Positions 8,194-18,774 of a stretch of 64,000 bases of DNA are shown piece by piece. The notes below the pieces were generated by a model that was not told the DNA's origin, made no database searches, and saw only the letters and a program-made list of their open reading frames with translations. This DNA comes from Sphingobacterium sp. B16(2022) (lineage in GTDB: Bacteria > Bacteroidota > Bacteroidia > Sphingobacteriales > Sphingobacteriaceae). The stretch is from contig NZ_JAAUVN010000002.1 in the NCBI RefSeq assembly GCF_012030425.1, positions 248,001 through 312,000 on the forward strand, written 5' to 3'. The position numbers and the translations under genes were made by a program. Positions within the stretch are counted from its first letter, which is position 1. Each line of letters starts with the position of its first letter.

Positions 8194-11100
8194 TTAGAAT
8201 TTAAGATTCAAATTGAAACCATAAGTGACAGGCAAAGGAATATTTCCTCCTTCAATGCCTTGGACATTACCGCCACTGGAAGTAAACTCGGGATCAATGT
8301 ATTTACTTTTGGTATAAATATTCCAAAGATTACGGCCATAGACATTTACACCAATATTTTTAATGACTTTGGTATTGGTCAATTTGAAATTATAACCTAA
8401 GGTAACTTCTCTTAATTTAACAAATGTAGCGTCAAAAATTGAAAATGTAGTCGGACCATTGTATTCATTACGTGCCCATTGTTGAGCAGTGATATTAGTT
8501 GTGTTTTGTTGAATATTAGTTACATCGTATGTCCCATCGCTATTAAATGCAACGTCACCTTTAACTCCATCAAGTACAATTCCTGTTTCACGTATATTAT
8601 TGGCGGCTGTTTTATCCAGAATACCGGAATACATACCTACCTTATAGGTTTGTGAGAAGAATTTACCTCCAACACGACCGGATACTAGAAATCCTAAATT
8701 GAAGTTTTTGTAATGAAAGCTATTTTGAAAACCAAAAGTAAAGTCAGGAAGAATTGATCCTAATGGTACTAATTGTGAGGTCTTCATGTAGGTGCCATCT
8801 GCTTGAATGACACGTTGTCCATCGGAAGCATAAACAAAATCATTACCCAAAAATTGACCGTAAGATTGTCCCTCTCTTGCCACTAATTGGACTAAGGAAT
8901 TGCTTAAATTTAGCGTATTGACTTGGTCGTCTAGTTTAACAACTTTGTTTTTATTTTTTGCCCAGTTTATTGTTGCATCCCAACTAAAGTTTTCTGTTTT
9001 GATCGGAGTACCATTAAGAACAATTTCGATACCTTTATTATTCATCTTACCTGCATTAAGCCATTTGGCTTCATATCCAAAAGACGAAGATACTGGAACT
9101 GGGAAAATTTGATTTCTTGTCGTGTTGTTGTAATACGTAACGTCCAAACCTAGACGGTTTTTGAATAACTGAAAGTTGATACCCATTTCCCATGATCCTG
9201 TCCGTTCAGGAACAAGTTGATCGTTTGGTTTTATTGCTGGTGCTGTATAAGAAGGGGAACCTTCAAAAGATTGTTCTGCCTCATACAATTTTGCAAGTTG
9301 ATATGGTTCCGTATCATTACCTACATCCGACCAACCCAATCGAACTTTACCAAAACTTAACCATGGCAAATTTTTAAATGGTTCTAGATTACTAAAAACA
9401 AAACTTCCCGCTAAAGATGGATAAATATAGGACCAATTTGAAGAAGGAAGCGTTGAGGACCAGTCATTACGAATTGTAGCATCTAAATAAAATAAATCAT
9501 TATATCCAAAAGAGGCACTTCCAAAAACTGAAGCGATGCGTTTGTGATATTTGAAATTATCTATTTTAACAGAATTTGCATTTTTTAAATTATAGTAATT
9601 AGGTAGAATTAATCCTCCTTGGGTTATAGCATAGTTATTTTGCCAGCTTTTGTCTCGGATATTTCCACCAGCAAATGCCACAAGTGAAAATTTATCCCAG
9701 TTCTTTTTAGCAGTCGCTATAAACTCATAATTATACTCATTGAGTTTATTGTTTGTTTCTTCATATTGCGATGTGCTTCGCGAGTATACGGCAATACGGT
9801 CCTGTGCTTGCAATGAATAGATATCACCATGTACCTTTGCTCCCACGGTTAACCAGCTATTCACATTGTATTCAGCTCCGATATTTCCATAGAAACGATC
9901 TCTACTGTCTTCCATGTAAGATTCATATGCTGACCAGTACGGATTGTCGATAAAACGAGTTGCTTCAGCAGCAGGTGTATTTTGCCAGCCTGTACGGTTC
10001 CAAGCTAATGGTGTTCCATCTGCACGTTTGTAGTTTTCAAGTATTTTATAGTCGACTTGTACTGCACCCCACTGGAAAGCTTCAAGAATAATATTTCTGT
10101 TGGAAGCACCAGTCCATGGGCGGCCTATAGAAGAGTTACGGATGTAATTAAAATTGGAGGTTATTTTGACTTTTCCCAATTGTGTGCCACCAGAAAAATT
10201 AAATGCATTTCGTGTCAAACTTGAATTCGGGGTGGTACCCTCTACATTTTTATTGGTGTATGAAAAGCGGTAATTGGTGCTACCACTGTTACCTGCAATG
10301 GCAAAATTGTTGGTATTAGCTATTCCAGTTCTGAAAAAATAGCTAACATCATTTTTTGGATAAAGCCAAGGTGTTGGATTCAGATAATTCGCTTCATCTT
10401 CAGGGTTGAGGTTATACCATTGTAACACCGGTGTTCCATCAAGTTTTGGACCCCAGCTTTCATCGGAAGCATAATCGACAATCTTATAATCTTTTCCATT
10501 GATTTTCTGAGTTTGAAAATTGGTCGAATAACCCTGGCCGTAAAGATGTTGTCTTTTGGGCAATCTGGTAATATTCTCAAAGTCAATACCAGTATTAAGA
10601 GATATTTCGACCTTTTCACCCTTTGATGCACGTTTTGTGGTGATCATAATAACACCGTTTGCTGCTCTCGATCCATATAGTGCTGCTGCTGTCGCCCCTT
10701 TTAATACAGAGATATTTTCAATATCATCTGGATTAAGATCCTGAATCATGTTACCTATATCTTTTCCCGCGCTACCATTGATTGTAGAACTTGAATTAAA
10801 GTCTGTATTGTCAATAGGCGTACCATCAACTACGTAGAGAGGCTGGTTATTGTTTGAGATTGAATTGATGCCGCGGAGCAAGACGGAGGATGAACCGCCC
10901 ATATTTCCACCTGAAGTTGTAACTTGAAGACCAGCAACCTTTCCTGATAATGCACTTAACGCATTGGTAGGGCGAGTTTGTAACTCAGTTCCTTTTACTT
11001 CTTGTACAGCATATCCCAAAGATCTTTTCTCTCTTGATATACCTAATGCAGTTACAACAACTTCGTTAAGCTGTGAACTAGTAGGTGATAACTGTATCGT

Positions 11101-11376
11101 ATTTAAGCCTGAAATATTTGCTTGAATCGTTTTAGTTTCAAATCCAATGTATTGTATTTGTAGTGTAACCGTATTTTCGTTTGACGGAAATTCAAATAAA
11201 CCATTTACATCTGTTTGAACCTGCTTTTTACTTGAAATATCAGTAATAGTAGCGCCTTGAATGGCTGTATTGCGCTCGTCAACTACTTTTCCTTTTATGG
11301 TAGATTGTGCATATAGTGCGCTTGAACTGAGGCAAAGCGCTGCTGCTACGACAAAATTTGTTGTATGTTTTATCAT
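8194..11376 (-). CDS. SusC-like TonB-dependent outer-membrane transporter
   Basis: 1060 residues. Signal peptide with cleavage near ALYAQ, a carboxypeptidase-like regulatory domain (about 25-105), a TonB box-like stretch (LNEVVVTALG), a plug domain with the SusC signature (SVLLRGINSI then PLYVVDGTPID and ENISVLKGATAAALYGSRAANGVI), and a 22-strand barrel ending in aromatic residues (NLNLKF). It imports a bulky ligand across the outer membrane using TonB energy, with the downstream SusD as lid. A 145-base leader separates the ATG from the best -7 box at 11520. No anti-sigma or sigma gene is adjacent, so regulation is not visible. Confidence 0.95.
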   Translation of the reverse strand: MIKHTTNFVVAAALCLSSSALYAQSTIKGKVVDERNTAIQGATITDISSKKQVQTDVNGLFEFPSNENTVTLQIQYIGFETKTIQANISGLNTIQLSPTSSQLNEVVVTALGISREKRSLGYAVQEVKGTELQTRPTNALSALSGKVAGLQVTTSGGNMGGSSSVLLRGINSISNNNQPLYVVDGTPIDNTDFNSSSTINGSAGKDIGNMIQDLNPDDIENISVLKGATAAALYGSRAANGVIMITTKRASKGEKVEISLNTGIDFENITRLPKRQHLYGQGYSTNFQTQKINGKDYKIVDYASDESWGPKLDGTPVLQWYNLNPEDEANYLNPTPWLYPKNDVSYFFRTGIANTNNFAIAGNSGSTNYRFSYTNKNVEGTTPNSSLTRNAFNFSGGTQLGKVKITSNFNYIRNSSIGRPWTGASNRNIILEAFQWGAVQVDYKILENYKRADGTPLAWNRTGWQNTPAAEATRFIDNPYWSAYESYMEDSRDRFYGNIGAEYNVNSWLTVGAKVHGDIYSLQAQDRIAVYSRSTSQYEETNNKLNEYNYEFIATAKKNWDKFSLVAFAGGNIRDKSWQNNYAITQGGLILPNYYNLKNANSVKIDNFKYHKRIASVFGSASFGYNDLFYLDATIRNDWSSTLPSSNWSYIYPSLAGSFVFSNLEPFKNLPWLSFGKVRLGWSDVGNDTEPYQLAKLYEAEQSFEGSPSYTAPAIKPNDQLVPERTGSWEMGINFQLFKNRLGLDVTYYNNTTRNQIFPVPVSSSFGYEAKWLNAGKMNNKGIEIVLNGTPIKTENFSWDATINWAKNKNKVVKLDDQVNTLNLSNSLVQLVAREGQSYGQFLGNDFVYASDGQRVIQADGTYMKTSQLVPLGSILPDFTFGFQNSFHYKNFNLGFLVSGRVGGKFFSQTYKVGMYSGILDKTAANNIRETGIVLDGVKGDVAFNSDGTYDVTNIQQNTTNITAQQWARNEYNGPTTFSIFDATFVKLREVTLGYNFKLTNTKVIKNIGVNVYGRNLWNIYTKSKYIDPEFTSSGGNVQGIEGGNIPLPVTYGFNLNLKF

Positions 11377-11519
11377 GTTAATAAGATGTAATATATGAAG
11401 TTAGGGAGTCTTTTGTTATAGGAGATAGTTGTGTATCATTAAGCTAAAGTACCTCCTAGAAGCATTCGTTTTATGTACATACAGGTACTGTGTTTTTTCA
11501 TTATTTATTGTTAATGATG

Positions 11520-11527
11520 CAAATATA
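11520..11527 (-). promoter_or_regulatory. candidate -7 box for the first susC/susD pair
   Basis: TATATTTG on the minus strand, matching the Bacteroidota consensus TAnnTTTG. No convincing -33 TTG at the right spacing. The region 11377-11672 holds no gene; besides this box I see only AT-rich sequence with the repeated word TGTTAAAA. Confidence 0.35.
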
Positions 11528-11672
11528 TAAAATCCACCTGATAAGTAGTCTTTGTTTTTGTGTTTTTTGTTAAAAAAATGTTAAAATGTATTCCCACTAC
11601 GTTTAAATGCGCCTTTGTAAATTGGTTGGATTCAAATATGTAATCTTATTCATGCTTGTTAACGATTTATAA

Positions 11673-11704
11673 AAAAAGTCGATATCTTAAGATATCGACT
11701 TTTT
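11673..11704 (-). terminator. 32-bp perfect palindrome, terminator of the peptidase operon
   Basis: Arms 11673-11688 and 11689-11704 are exact complements centred on TTAA, giving GTCGATATC stems flanked by A- and T-runs. It lies 23 bases past the dipeptidyl-peptidase stop and should stop transcription from either side. Confidence 0.85.
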
Positions 11705-11727
11705 CTTATGTTAAAGTTATTTGATTT

Positions 11728-13896
11728 TTATCTTGCACCTGGAGGACAATGCTGTTTTAAATAATTTGTAAACAGAGTTTTCAGATGTTGAGAAGTTCCT
11801 TCTCCTTCATTGATGGAATGACTTCGATTTGGATAAGACATGAACTGAAATTGCACATTGTTTTTAACGAGTTCATTGATGAGAACTTCTGCATTTTGGT
11901 AATGTACATTATCATCTCCAGTGCCATGAATGTACAAAAGATTACCTTTGATATTTTTGGCATATTTTAGTGGTGAACCGTTCTGGAAATCTTCTAAATT
12001 TTCCTGTGGTAAACCCATATATCTTTCTTGATAAACATTATCATACAATAATTGATCGGCAACAGCAGCAATAGCTATCCCTGTCTTATAGATTTCGGGA
12101 TATTGTCCCAATAGATTTAAAGTACTGGAACCTCCACCGCTCCAGCCCCATACTGCGATCCGCGAACTATCTACAAAAGACCATTTAAGTATTTCTTTTG
12201 CTCCCAATGCCTGATCTCTGATATTGAGCTGTCCGATTTTTCGGTAGATGCTTTTACGCCATTCTGTACCTTTGGGGGCAGGTGCACCTCTATTTTCCAG
12301 TGAAATGTAGATGTAACCGTCTTTAGACATATTGCCACTATATAAGCTGTTCATACCAGCTCTAAAATTGTCCAATACAGTTTGTGAAGCAGGTTCGCCG
12401 TACACCATGAAAACTACGGGATACTTCTTGTTGGGATTGAAATCCGAAGGTTTGACCATCCAACCATCTAAACTAACACCATCTGCTGTTGTTACTTTGA
12501 AAAATTCAGTTATCCCATCTTCAGGCTTTTTACTTATTGTACCTCTGAAATCGACTAAAGTTTTGTGGGTTGGTAATTCAATTAAAGCATTGCTCTTGGC
12601 TGTTTTGTTGTTACTAAAATTGAACATCGCGATTTGCCCATTTTTGGCAATATCATATTCACAAGTTCCTGAAAATGATTCTGGTGTAAGTCTTTTTGGA
12701 GCTCCACCTTTGGTTGATAACGAATAAAGATATTTTTGTGTTGCATTATTCGGTGAAGCACTGAAATAAATCATTTCTCTTTTTGCATCGAACAATTCAA
12801 TATCGATGACATCATAGTCTGCATGCGTGATTAATTTTTCATTGCCTTGAAGATCGATTTGATAGATCTTACGCCAACCGTCTTTTTCTGAAACCCAAAT
12901 GAAAGCTTTGCCATTTTGAATCCAGTCCCATCCGGTTGGATCGTTATTGTTCCAACGTGATTTGATATCTATCCATGAATCATTTTTTTCACTATGGATA
13001 TTTTTAGCGTTATTAGTAGCAACATCTATTAAATAAATTTTACTTTCGTTTTGCTTTCTATTAAGTTGCTGTAAGATGACTTGTTTGCCGTCTAGACTCC
13101 ACTCCATCCTTGGAATGTAGTGCTGAATAGCATCTCCAGGAACTTGTATCTGTGTCGTTGCATCTGTAGATAATTGGTAAGTCCAAATGGTGCATGCGCT
13201 AGGTGCTTGACCCACTTTTGGATATTCAATAGGTATTGTATAAGAGTAGATACTATCGGTATTATTGATCATTAAGAAATTACGAATAGCGCGTGCGTCG
13301 AGTTTCCAGTAGGCAATAGCATTTCCATCTGGAGACCACCTAAAACCATCTTTGCATCCAAATTCTTCTTCATAGACCCAATCAAATGTTCCATTTATAA
13401 TACGATCAGTACCATCTGTCGTAATTTGTTTTATTGCCCCTGTTGCAAGATCTTCAACATAAATATTATGATTGGATTTAACCACATATGCTACTTTGGT
13501 ACCTTGTGGATTAAATTTAGCAAACATCAGTTGAGACACAGGGAAAGATGCGCCCAGTTGAGTCAACTGGTTTGTTTTCTTGTCAAAGACCCAATAGTCG
13601 CCTCTCGTTTCCTCACGCCAGACTCTTTTGCTATTGGTGTACAATAAAATACGTTCTTTATTATTCGAAATGGAAAAATGACTTATCTCTAATGCATTAG
13701 TTTTACCTGTAGGTACAAGCAATTTATTTGCTAGAAATAGCGTGCGTTGAGCACTTTTGGGATTGATGAGTTCAATACCCTTTTCAGAGAATTCATAATA
13801 TTGTCCATCATCTTCTGCCCAAAATCGCTGTGCCAATAGCAAATTTGGAAAGTAGCATACTATTAGTAATAGTATTATAATACGTATATTTTTCAT
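11728..13896 (-). CDS. secreted dipeptidyl-peptidase IV (S9B family)
   Basis: 722 residues with a signal peptide ending near LLLAQ. N-terminal eight-bladed propeller (DPPIV_N) containing the substrate-amino-group motif WVYEEEF, then a C-terminal alpha/beta hydrolase domain. Catalytic triad visible: Ser586 in GWSGGG, Asp about 661-662 in GDDNVHYQ, His693 in NRSHSI. It removes X-Pro (or X-Ala) dipeptides from peptide N-termini in the periplasm or outside. The nucleophile motif reads GWSGGG rather than the GWSYGG of mammalian DPP4. The gene follows aminopeptidase P by 22 bases, which makes a small proline-peptide degradation operon. Confidence 0.93.
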   Translation of the reverse strand: MKNIRIIILLLIVCYFPNLLLAQRFWAEDDGQYYEFSEKGIELINPKSAQRTLFLANKLLVPTGKTNALEISHFSISNNKERILLYTNSKRVWREETRGDYWVFDKKTNQLTQLGASFPVSQLMFAKFNPQGTKVAYVVKSNHNIYVEDLATGAIKQITTDGTDRIINGTFDWVYEEEFGCKDGFRWSPDGNAIAYWKLDARAIRNFLMINNTDSIYSYTIPIEYPKVGQAPSACTIWTYQLSTDATTQIQVPGDAIQHYIPRMEWSLDGKQVILQQLNRKQNESKIYLIDVATNNAKNIHSEKNDSWIDIKSRWNNNDPTGWDWIQNGKAFIWVSEKDGWRKIYQIDLQGNEKLITHADYDVIDIELFDAKREMIYFSASPNNATQKYLYSLSTKGGAPKRLTPESFSGTCEYDIAKNGQIAMFNFSNNKTAKSNALIELPTHKTLVDFRGTISKKPEDGITEFFKVTTADGVSLDGWMVKPSDFNPNKKYPVVFMVYGEPASQTVLDNFRAGMNSLYSGNMSKDGYIYISLENRGAPAPKGTEWRKSIYRKIGQLNIRDQALGAKEILKWSFVDSSRIAVWGWSGGGSSTLNLLGQYPEIYKTGIAIAAVADQLLYDNVYQERYMGLPQENLEDFQNGSPLKYAKNIKGNLLYIHGTGDDNVHYQNAEVLINELVKNNVQFQFMSYPNRSHSINEGEGTSQHLKTLFTNYLKQHCPPGAR

Positions 13897-13918
13897 GTAT
13901 ATTTTTACTTAGGTGCTT

Positions 13919-15313
13919 CTAATCTGTTCCTTGATCTTTGAGATCATAGATCTCATTGAGTTCACGTTCTAGATATTTTCCTAAACGATGATATCCAGAA
14001 TCTTTAATAACATAGTCATCTTCGATTCGTATACCACCAAAGTCAAGGTGCTTATTGAGCAGATCATAATTAATAAATTCGTGATGCAAATTTTGCTGTG
14101 CCCACATTTGAGTGAGTTCAGGTATGATATAGATACCGGGTTCTACTGTCACTACGTTACCTGCCTCTAATTTTTTTCCTAATCGTAAGGATTTTATACC
14201 GAAGGTTTTGGTGTCTTTTGGCTCGTCTGCGGTGTATCCCACATATTGTTCGCCAAGATCTTCCATATCGTGTACATCTAGTCCTAGCATATGACCCAAA
14301 CCACATTGGAAGAATAAAGCATGTGCATGTGCCGCAACAGCATCTTGCGCATTTCCTTTCATGAAACCAATTTGGATTAATCCTTCAGCAAGTGCTTCGC
14401 AGGCTTTTAAATGGATGTTTTTAAAAGCAACTCCTGGCTTTAATGCTGCTTCAGCAGTTTTAAAAGCATTTAAAACAACAGCGTATAATTCTTCTTGTAG
14501 CGGGTTAAATCTTTTTCCTACAGGAAATGAACGTGTTAAATCTGATGCATATCCTAGCGCAGTTTCAACACCAGAGTCATTTAGCAATATATCACCAGCT
14601 TTTATTTTATGATATTGGATATGATTGTGTAATATCTCCCCATGTTTGGTCACAATGGGAGGGTATGAAAATGACATTTGTCTATTTTGTGCAAGATGTT
14701 GAATAGCATTACTGATTTCATACTCATACATACCCGGCCTTGTCATTTTGATTGCTAGACGATGCATATCCACAGCTACGTCCACCGCTTTTTCTAATTC
14801 TGCGATCTCTTCTGTTGCTTTTATATTGCGCTGTGTTACGACGGCTTGGATCATTTCGACAGATGGTTTGATCTGGTCAATGGATAAGCCTAATACATGT
14901 TGAAGTAATAACTTGTTGTGTGCTTGATAAGGTGGTAGGTAACGTACCTGATTACTATTTTTAAGCACTTTTTCCAAATACGGCTGGAGTTCATGAAAAG
15001 GTCGAATTGCTGCGATTCCTACCCATTGCGCTTTTTCTCTTAAAGTTTGTTGTTGACCCATCCATACAATATCATCAATGGTCATTTCATCACCAAATAA
15101 AAGAGTTTCTCCGGCATCGATATCGACAACAGCCGCTAATTTCGGACTCTTGATCCCGAAATAATACAAAAAACTACTGTCTTGACGGAAAGGATAGGTA
15201 TTGTGTTCAAAATTGATAGGATTTTCAATGTTTCCTAAAAAAAGGAGAACACCTGATGAAAATTTAGAGCTTAGTTCTCTTCTTCTGTGGACGTATATTT
15301 CTTTTTCAAACAT
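13919..15313 (-). CDS. pepP: Xaa-Pro aminopeptidase (aminopeptidase P, M24B)
   Basis: 464 residues from the ATG at 15313 (MFEKEIYVHRRREL); the frame is open further to 15379 but that extension lacks homology-like character. An N-terminal AMP_N domain (about 1-135) precedes the pita-bread metallopeptidase fold. The five metal ligands are visible in order: Asp in LLNDSGVE, Asp in ASDLTRSFPVG, His in GLGHMLGLDVHD, Glu in VTVEPGIYI and Glu in GIRIEDDYV. No signal peptide, so the enzyme is cytoplasmic. It cleaves the N-terminal residue before proline, complementing the secreted DPP IV encoded next. Confidence 0.93.
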   Translation of the reverse strand: MFEKEIYVHRRRELSSKFSSGVLLFLGNIENPINFEHNTYPFRQDSSFLYYFGIKSPKLAAVVDIDAGETLLFGDEMTIDDIVWMGQQQTLREKAQWVGIAAIRPFHELQPYLEKVLKNSNQVRYLPPYQAHNKLLLQHVLGLSIDQIKPSVEMIQAVVTQRNIKATEEIAELEKAVDVAVDMHRLAIKMTRPGMYEYEISNAIQHLAQNRQMSFSYPPIVTKHGEILHNHIQYHKIKAGDILLNDSGVETALGYASDLTRSFPVGKRFNPLQEELYAVVLNAFKTAEAALKPGVAFKNIHLKACEALAEGLIQIGFMKGNAQDAVAAHAHALFFQCGLGHMLGLDVHDMEDLGEQYVGYTADEPKDTKTFGIKSLRLGKKLEAGNVVTVEPGIYIIPELTQMWAQQNLHHEFINYDLLNKHLDFGGIRIEDDYVIKDSGYHRLGKYLERELNEIYDLKDQGTD

Positions 15314-15533
15314 GATGGAATGCTTTTTAATAAAGTATAAATTTATGAAAATAGACTTGAACAAAAACATGTAAGACACCTATTTTTCTGATTGTGCTAT
15401 TTTACGGTTGTTAAATGTTAAAAATCGGTTGGTATGTTAACCTATCGTTGCTTTAATTTTATCCTTTTAAACTTAATACTGCTTTCATTTTTCTTTAATA
15501 TGTAGATCATTACTTTGCGCCAAATCGCTTAGC

Positions 15534-18500
15534 ATGATGAAACCATACTCATTAAAATTATTTAAGAAAAGTACCCAAATGACACTCTGTGTAGCACTTC
15601 TATATGCTGTGCAGACAGAAGTGGTTTGGGCAAACAAAATTGCTTCTGTTTCACCTGTTGGAACAGTAATAGATCAAGAACTCATTAAAGGAGTAATTCG
15701 TGATCAGCAAGGTAATCCTGTAGACGGGGGAACCATCATAAACGAAGCCAATAAACAAAGTACAAGAACAGAATTTAATGGGAATTTTTCTATTAAGGGA
15801 AAAGTTGGAGATCGACTTCGGATTTCTTCGTTGGGGTATAAGACCCAATTTGTAGAGATCAGAAACGCTACTCTAGAGATAACCTTAGAAAAAGATGCAT
15901 CAAAATTAGATGAAGTAGTTGTAACAGCTATTGGTATCAAGCAACAGAAAAAACAAATTGGATATGCAACACAAGAGGTGAAAGTCGATGTCTTAAAAGA
16001 GTCGAAAACCATGAACATCGGGACAGCGCTAACAGGGCAGGTATCAGGTTTGATTGTAAATAACCCTACGGGGATCTTCCAAGCACCCTCTTTTCAATTG
16101 CGTGGAAAACCCCCATTGATCGTGGTTGATGGTATTCCTGTGGAAACAGATTTTTTTGATATACCAAGTCAAAATATTGAGAACATCAATGTGTTGAAAG
16201 GTACATCCGCTTCATCACTTTACGGTTTACGAGGTAAGGATGGGGCCATATTAATTACTACAAAAAGTGCTAAAAATGAAGACTTAGAGTTTTCTTTTGG
16301 TACCACCAACATGTTTTCTGCAGGATTTACCGTTTTTCCTGAATCACAAAAGGAATTTGGAAGTGGATCAAATGGGAAATACGAATTTTGGGATGGAGCA
16401 GACGGGGGTATTTCTGATGGTGATATGGCTTGGGGTCCAAAGCTAAATGCAGGACTTAAAGTACCGCAATGGAATAGTCCGATCCGAGATAAGGTTACAG
16501 GTGAAGTGACACCATGGTGGGGCGACGTAAAAGGTACAAAATACGACGATAAATCACGCTATGAAAGAATACCAACAGATTGGGTGTCACACGATAACTT
16601 GGAAGACTTCTTAGGAACAGGATTGATTACAGAAAATAATGCTACGGTATCTTACCGCTCTGAAAAAGTAAGCATATTTGGTTCTGGAAAATATGCCTTT
16701 CAAAAAGGGCAGGTGCCGAATACAAAATTGACGACCGGAGGTCTTAATTTAAACACATCTTTTCGTTTTAGACCAGAAGTGCAGTTGGATTTGAATCTTT
16801 CTTATAATAAAGTTAAATCACCTAATTATCCTCGGTATAACTATGGTCCCAAAAATCATATGTATACCATTTTATTGTGGATGGGTAATGATGTCAATGG
16901 CAAAGAGCTTAACGAACATCACTATATTCCTGGTCAAGAAGGATATCGTCAAGCAAATTATAATTATGCATGGTATAATAATCCTTATTTCGCAGCGTAC
17001 GAACTTAATCAAATATATGACCAGGACGTGTTGCAAGGTCAGACAGCATTAACTTGGAAAGTAGCGCCCGATTTTACACTAAAAGGTCGTGCTTCTGCCA
17101 GACAAAAAAATGTTTTTCAAGATATGCAAAGCCCTAAGTCTTATATGAACTATGGTGATTCAAGAAATGGAGATTATAAAAACTGGGATAGTAATCAGTT
17201 AAATTTTGATGCTGATGTTTTGGCAACTTACAATAAGGAGTTCTCAGATCAATTTGGGCTTACCGTCAATGCGGGTGCTTCAACTTTCAAAAAAACATAC
17301 CGTCAGTTATATCAAACGACCGATGGATTAGTAGTACCTTTTATATACAGCTTAGGGAATACGCAAGGACCTGTTAAAGCAGAAAGTGCATTTAGTGAAA
17401 AAATAGTCAGAAGTGCGTATGCCACTGTAAATTTTAATTTATTTAAATCAACATATCTTAATTTATCAGGACGTAATGACTGGTCATCTACCTTCTCAAA
17501 AGAAAACCAATCCTTTTTCTATCCTTCTGTATCACTAAGTTCCGTAGTGTCGGACTACTTTAAACTACCTGAGCAAATTGATTTTATTAAACTATATAGT
17601 TCTTGGGCATCAGTTTCATCCGATTTAGATCCGTATAGCATTTTAGCGACTTATAAAAAAGATGTAACTTATGGTTCTACACCTTCAGTGACTTATCCTG
17701 CAGGAATTGTGAATCCTAATATCTTACCACAGCAATCTAATTCTTTAGAAATAGGTGCCGCATTTGCATTATTTAAAAATAGATTATCAGCAGATGTAAC
17801 ATATTATGAGGTTATTGATAAAAACCAAATCATTGATTTAAGTATTTCTGCAGCTTCAGCTTTCACATCCCGTAAAGTTAATGCAAACAAGTTTCGCACT
17901 AAAGGTTTAGAGATCTCTTTAACCGGTAATATTATAAAACAACAAGAGTTCTCATGGACCTCAACAGTTAATTGGTCGAGAGCAGTAAAGAGACTGGAAG
18001 AGATTTATAAAGACCAGGTTAAAATGGGTAACTTAAAAATTGGTGATCGTGCCGATAGCTACTATGCAACAGTCTGGGAGAAATCAGCTGATGGACAATT
18101 GGTCCTTAATGCCAATACAGGTATGCCAATTCGTAATCCGTTTCCCCAGTATCTAGGATACTTTCAACCCGATTGGCAATTTGGTTTTGCGAACAGATTT
18201 AAGGTTAAAGATTTTACGGTCAATATAGATATCGACGGATCTATTGGAGGGGTTATGAATTCGACTACTATTGAAAAGATGTGGTGGGGAGGAAAACACC
18301 CTTCTTCAGTATTGTACAGACAAGAAGAATATGATGCTGGAAAACCTATTTATGTACCTGAAGGTGTTGTTGTAACCGGCGGTGAGCTGACTAGAGATGT
18401 TAATGGTAATATTACCTCTGATACACGTACCTATGCTCAAAATAGCAGAGCAGTAGATTGGCAGGCATGGAGTCAAAATTACCCTTATCAAGCTCGTGTC

Positions 18501-18761
18501 TCAGAAGCCGAAAACAAACTATTTGCCAATGTATTTGATCGTTCATTTGTCAAACTACGTCGAGTATCGATTGGCTATGATGTTAATAAACTATTTAAAT
18601 TGAAGCATCTGAAAACATTAGACGCGTCTGTATTTGGTTACAACTTAGCTATGTGGAAAAAAGTACCATACCTAGATCCAGATTTTGGAGTGGGGAATGA
18701 CGGTAATCTGCAAGATCCATCTACACGATATATTGGTTTATCTCTTGATTTTAAATTTTAA
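15534..18761 (+). CDS. SusC-like TonB-dependent transporter of a phospholipase locus
   Basis: 1075 residues. N-terminal signal (about 1-34), carboxypeptidase-like domain (IKGVIRDQQGNPVDGG), TonB box-like LDEVVVTAIG, plug and barrel. The plug is shorter than in the other SusC of this window: only FQLRGKPPLIVVDG links the RG motif to the VDG motif, and only about 14 residues separate VDGIP from ENINVLKG (about 35 in the other). The key SusC motifs NVLKGTSASSLYG and the barrel with a terminal Phe (LDFKF) are intact. First gene of a three-gene operon with susD (gap 13 bases) and a phospholipase C-like enzyme. Diverges from pepP. Ligand is probably a lipid-derived phosphoester; inference from context. 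Confidence 0.93.
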   Translation: MMKPYSLKLFKKSTQMTLCVALLYAVQTEVVWANKIASVSPVGTVIDQELIKGVIRDQQGNPVDGGTIINEANKQSTRTEFNGNFSIKGKVGDRLRISSLGYKTQFVEIRNATLEITLEKDASKLDEVVVTAIGIKQQKKQIGYATQEVKVDVLKESKTMNIGTALTGQVSGLIVNNPTGIFQAPSFQLRGKPPLIVVDGIPVETDFFDIPSQNIENINVLKGTSASSLYGLRGKDGAILITTKSAKNEDLEFSFGTTNMFSAGFTVFPESQKEFGSGSNGKYEFWDGADGGISDGDMAWGPKLNAGLKVPQWNSPIRDKVTGEVTPWWGDVKGTKYDDKSRYERIPTDWVSHDNLEDFLGTGLITENNATVSYRSEKVSIFGSGKYAFQKGQVPNTKLTTGGLNLNTSFRFRPEVQLDLNLSYNKVKSPNYPRYNYGPKNHMYTILLWMGNDVNGKELNEHHYIPGQEGYRQANYNYAWYNNPYFAAYELNQIYDQDVLQGQTALTWKVAPDFTLKGRASARQKNVFQDMQSPKSYMNYGDSRNGDYKNWDSNQLNFDADVLATYNKEFSDQFGLTVNAGASTFKKTYRQLYQTTDGLVVPFIYSLGNTQGPVKAESAFSEKIVRSAYATVNFNLFKSTYLNLSGRNDWSSTFSKENQSFFYPSVSLSSVVSDYFKLPEQIDFIKLYSSWASVSSDLDPYSILATYKKDVTYGSTPSVTYPAGIVNPNILPQQSNSLEIGAAFALFKNRLSADVTYYEVIDKNQIIDLSISAASAFTSRKVNANKFRTKGLEISLTGNIIKQQEFSWTSTVNWSRAVKRLEEIYKDQVKMGNLKIGDRADSYYATVWEKSADGQLVLNANTGMPIRNPFPQYLGYFQPDWQFGFANRFKVKDFTVNIDIDGSIGGVMNSTTIEKMWWGGKHPSSVLYRQEEYDAGKPIYVPEGVVVTGGELTRDVNGNITSDTRTYAQNSRAVDWQAWSQNYPYQARVSEAENKLFANVFDRSFVKLRRVSIGYDVNKLFKLKHLKTLDASVFGYNLAMWKKVPYLDPDFGVGNDGNLQDPSTRYIGLSLDFKF

Positions 18762-18774
18762 ACAATTCTATAAG

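Noticed and set aside
11673..11704. 32-bp perfect palindrome as a mobile-element end
   Set aside because: Flanking A/T runs and the position after a stop codon fit a terminator; no transposase or target duplication is present.
12332..12727. 131-codon plus-strand frame opposite DPP IV
   Set aside because: Antisense shadow of a complete peptidase gene with all catalytic residues.
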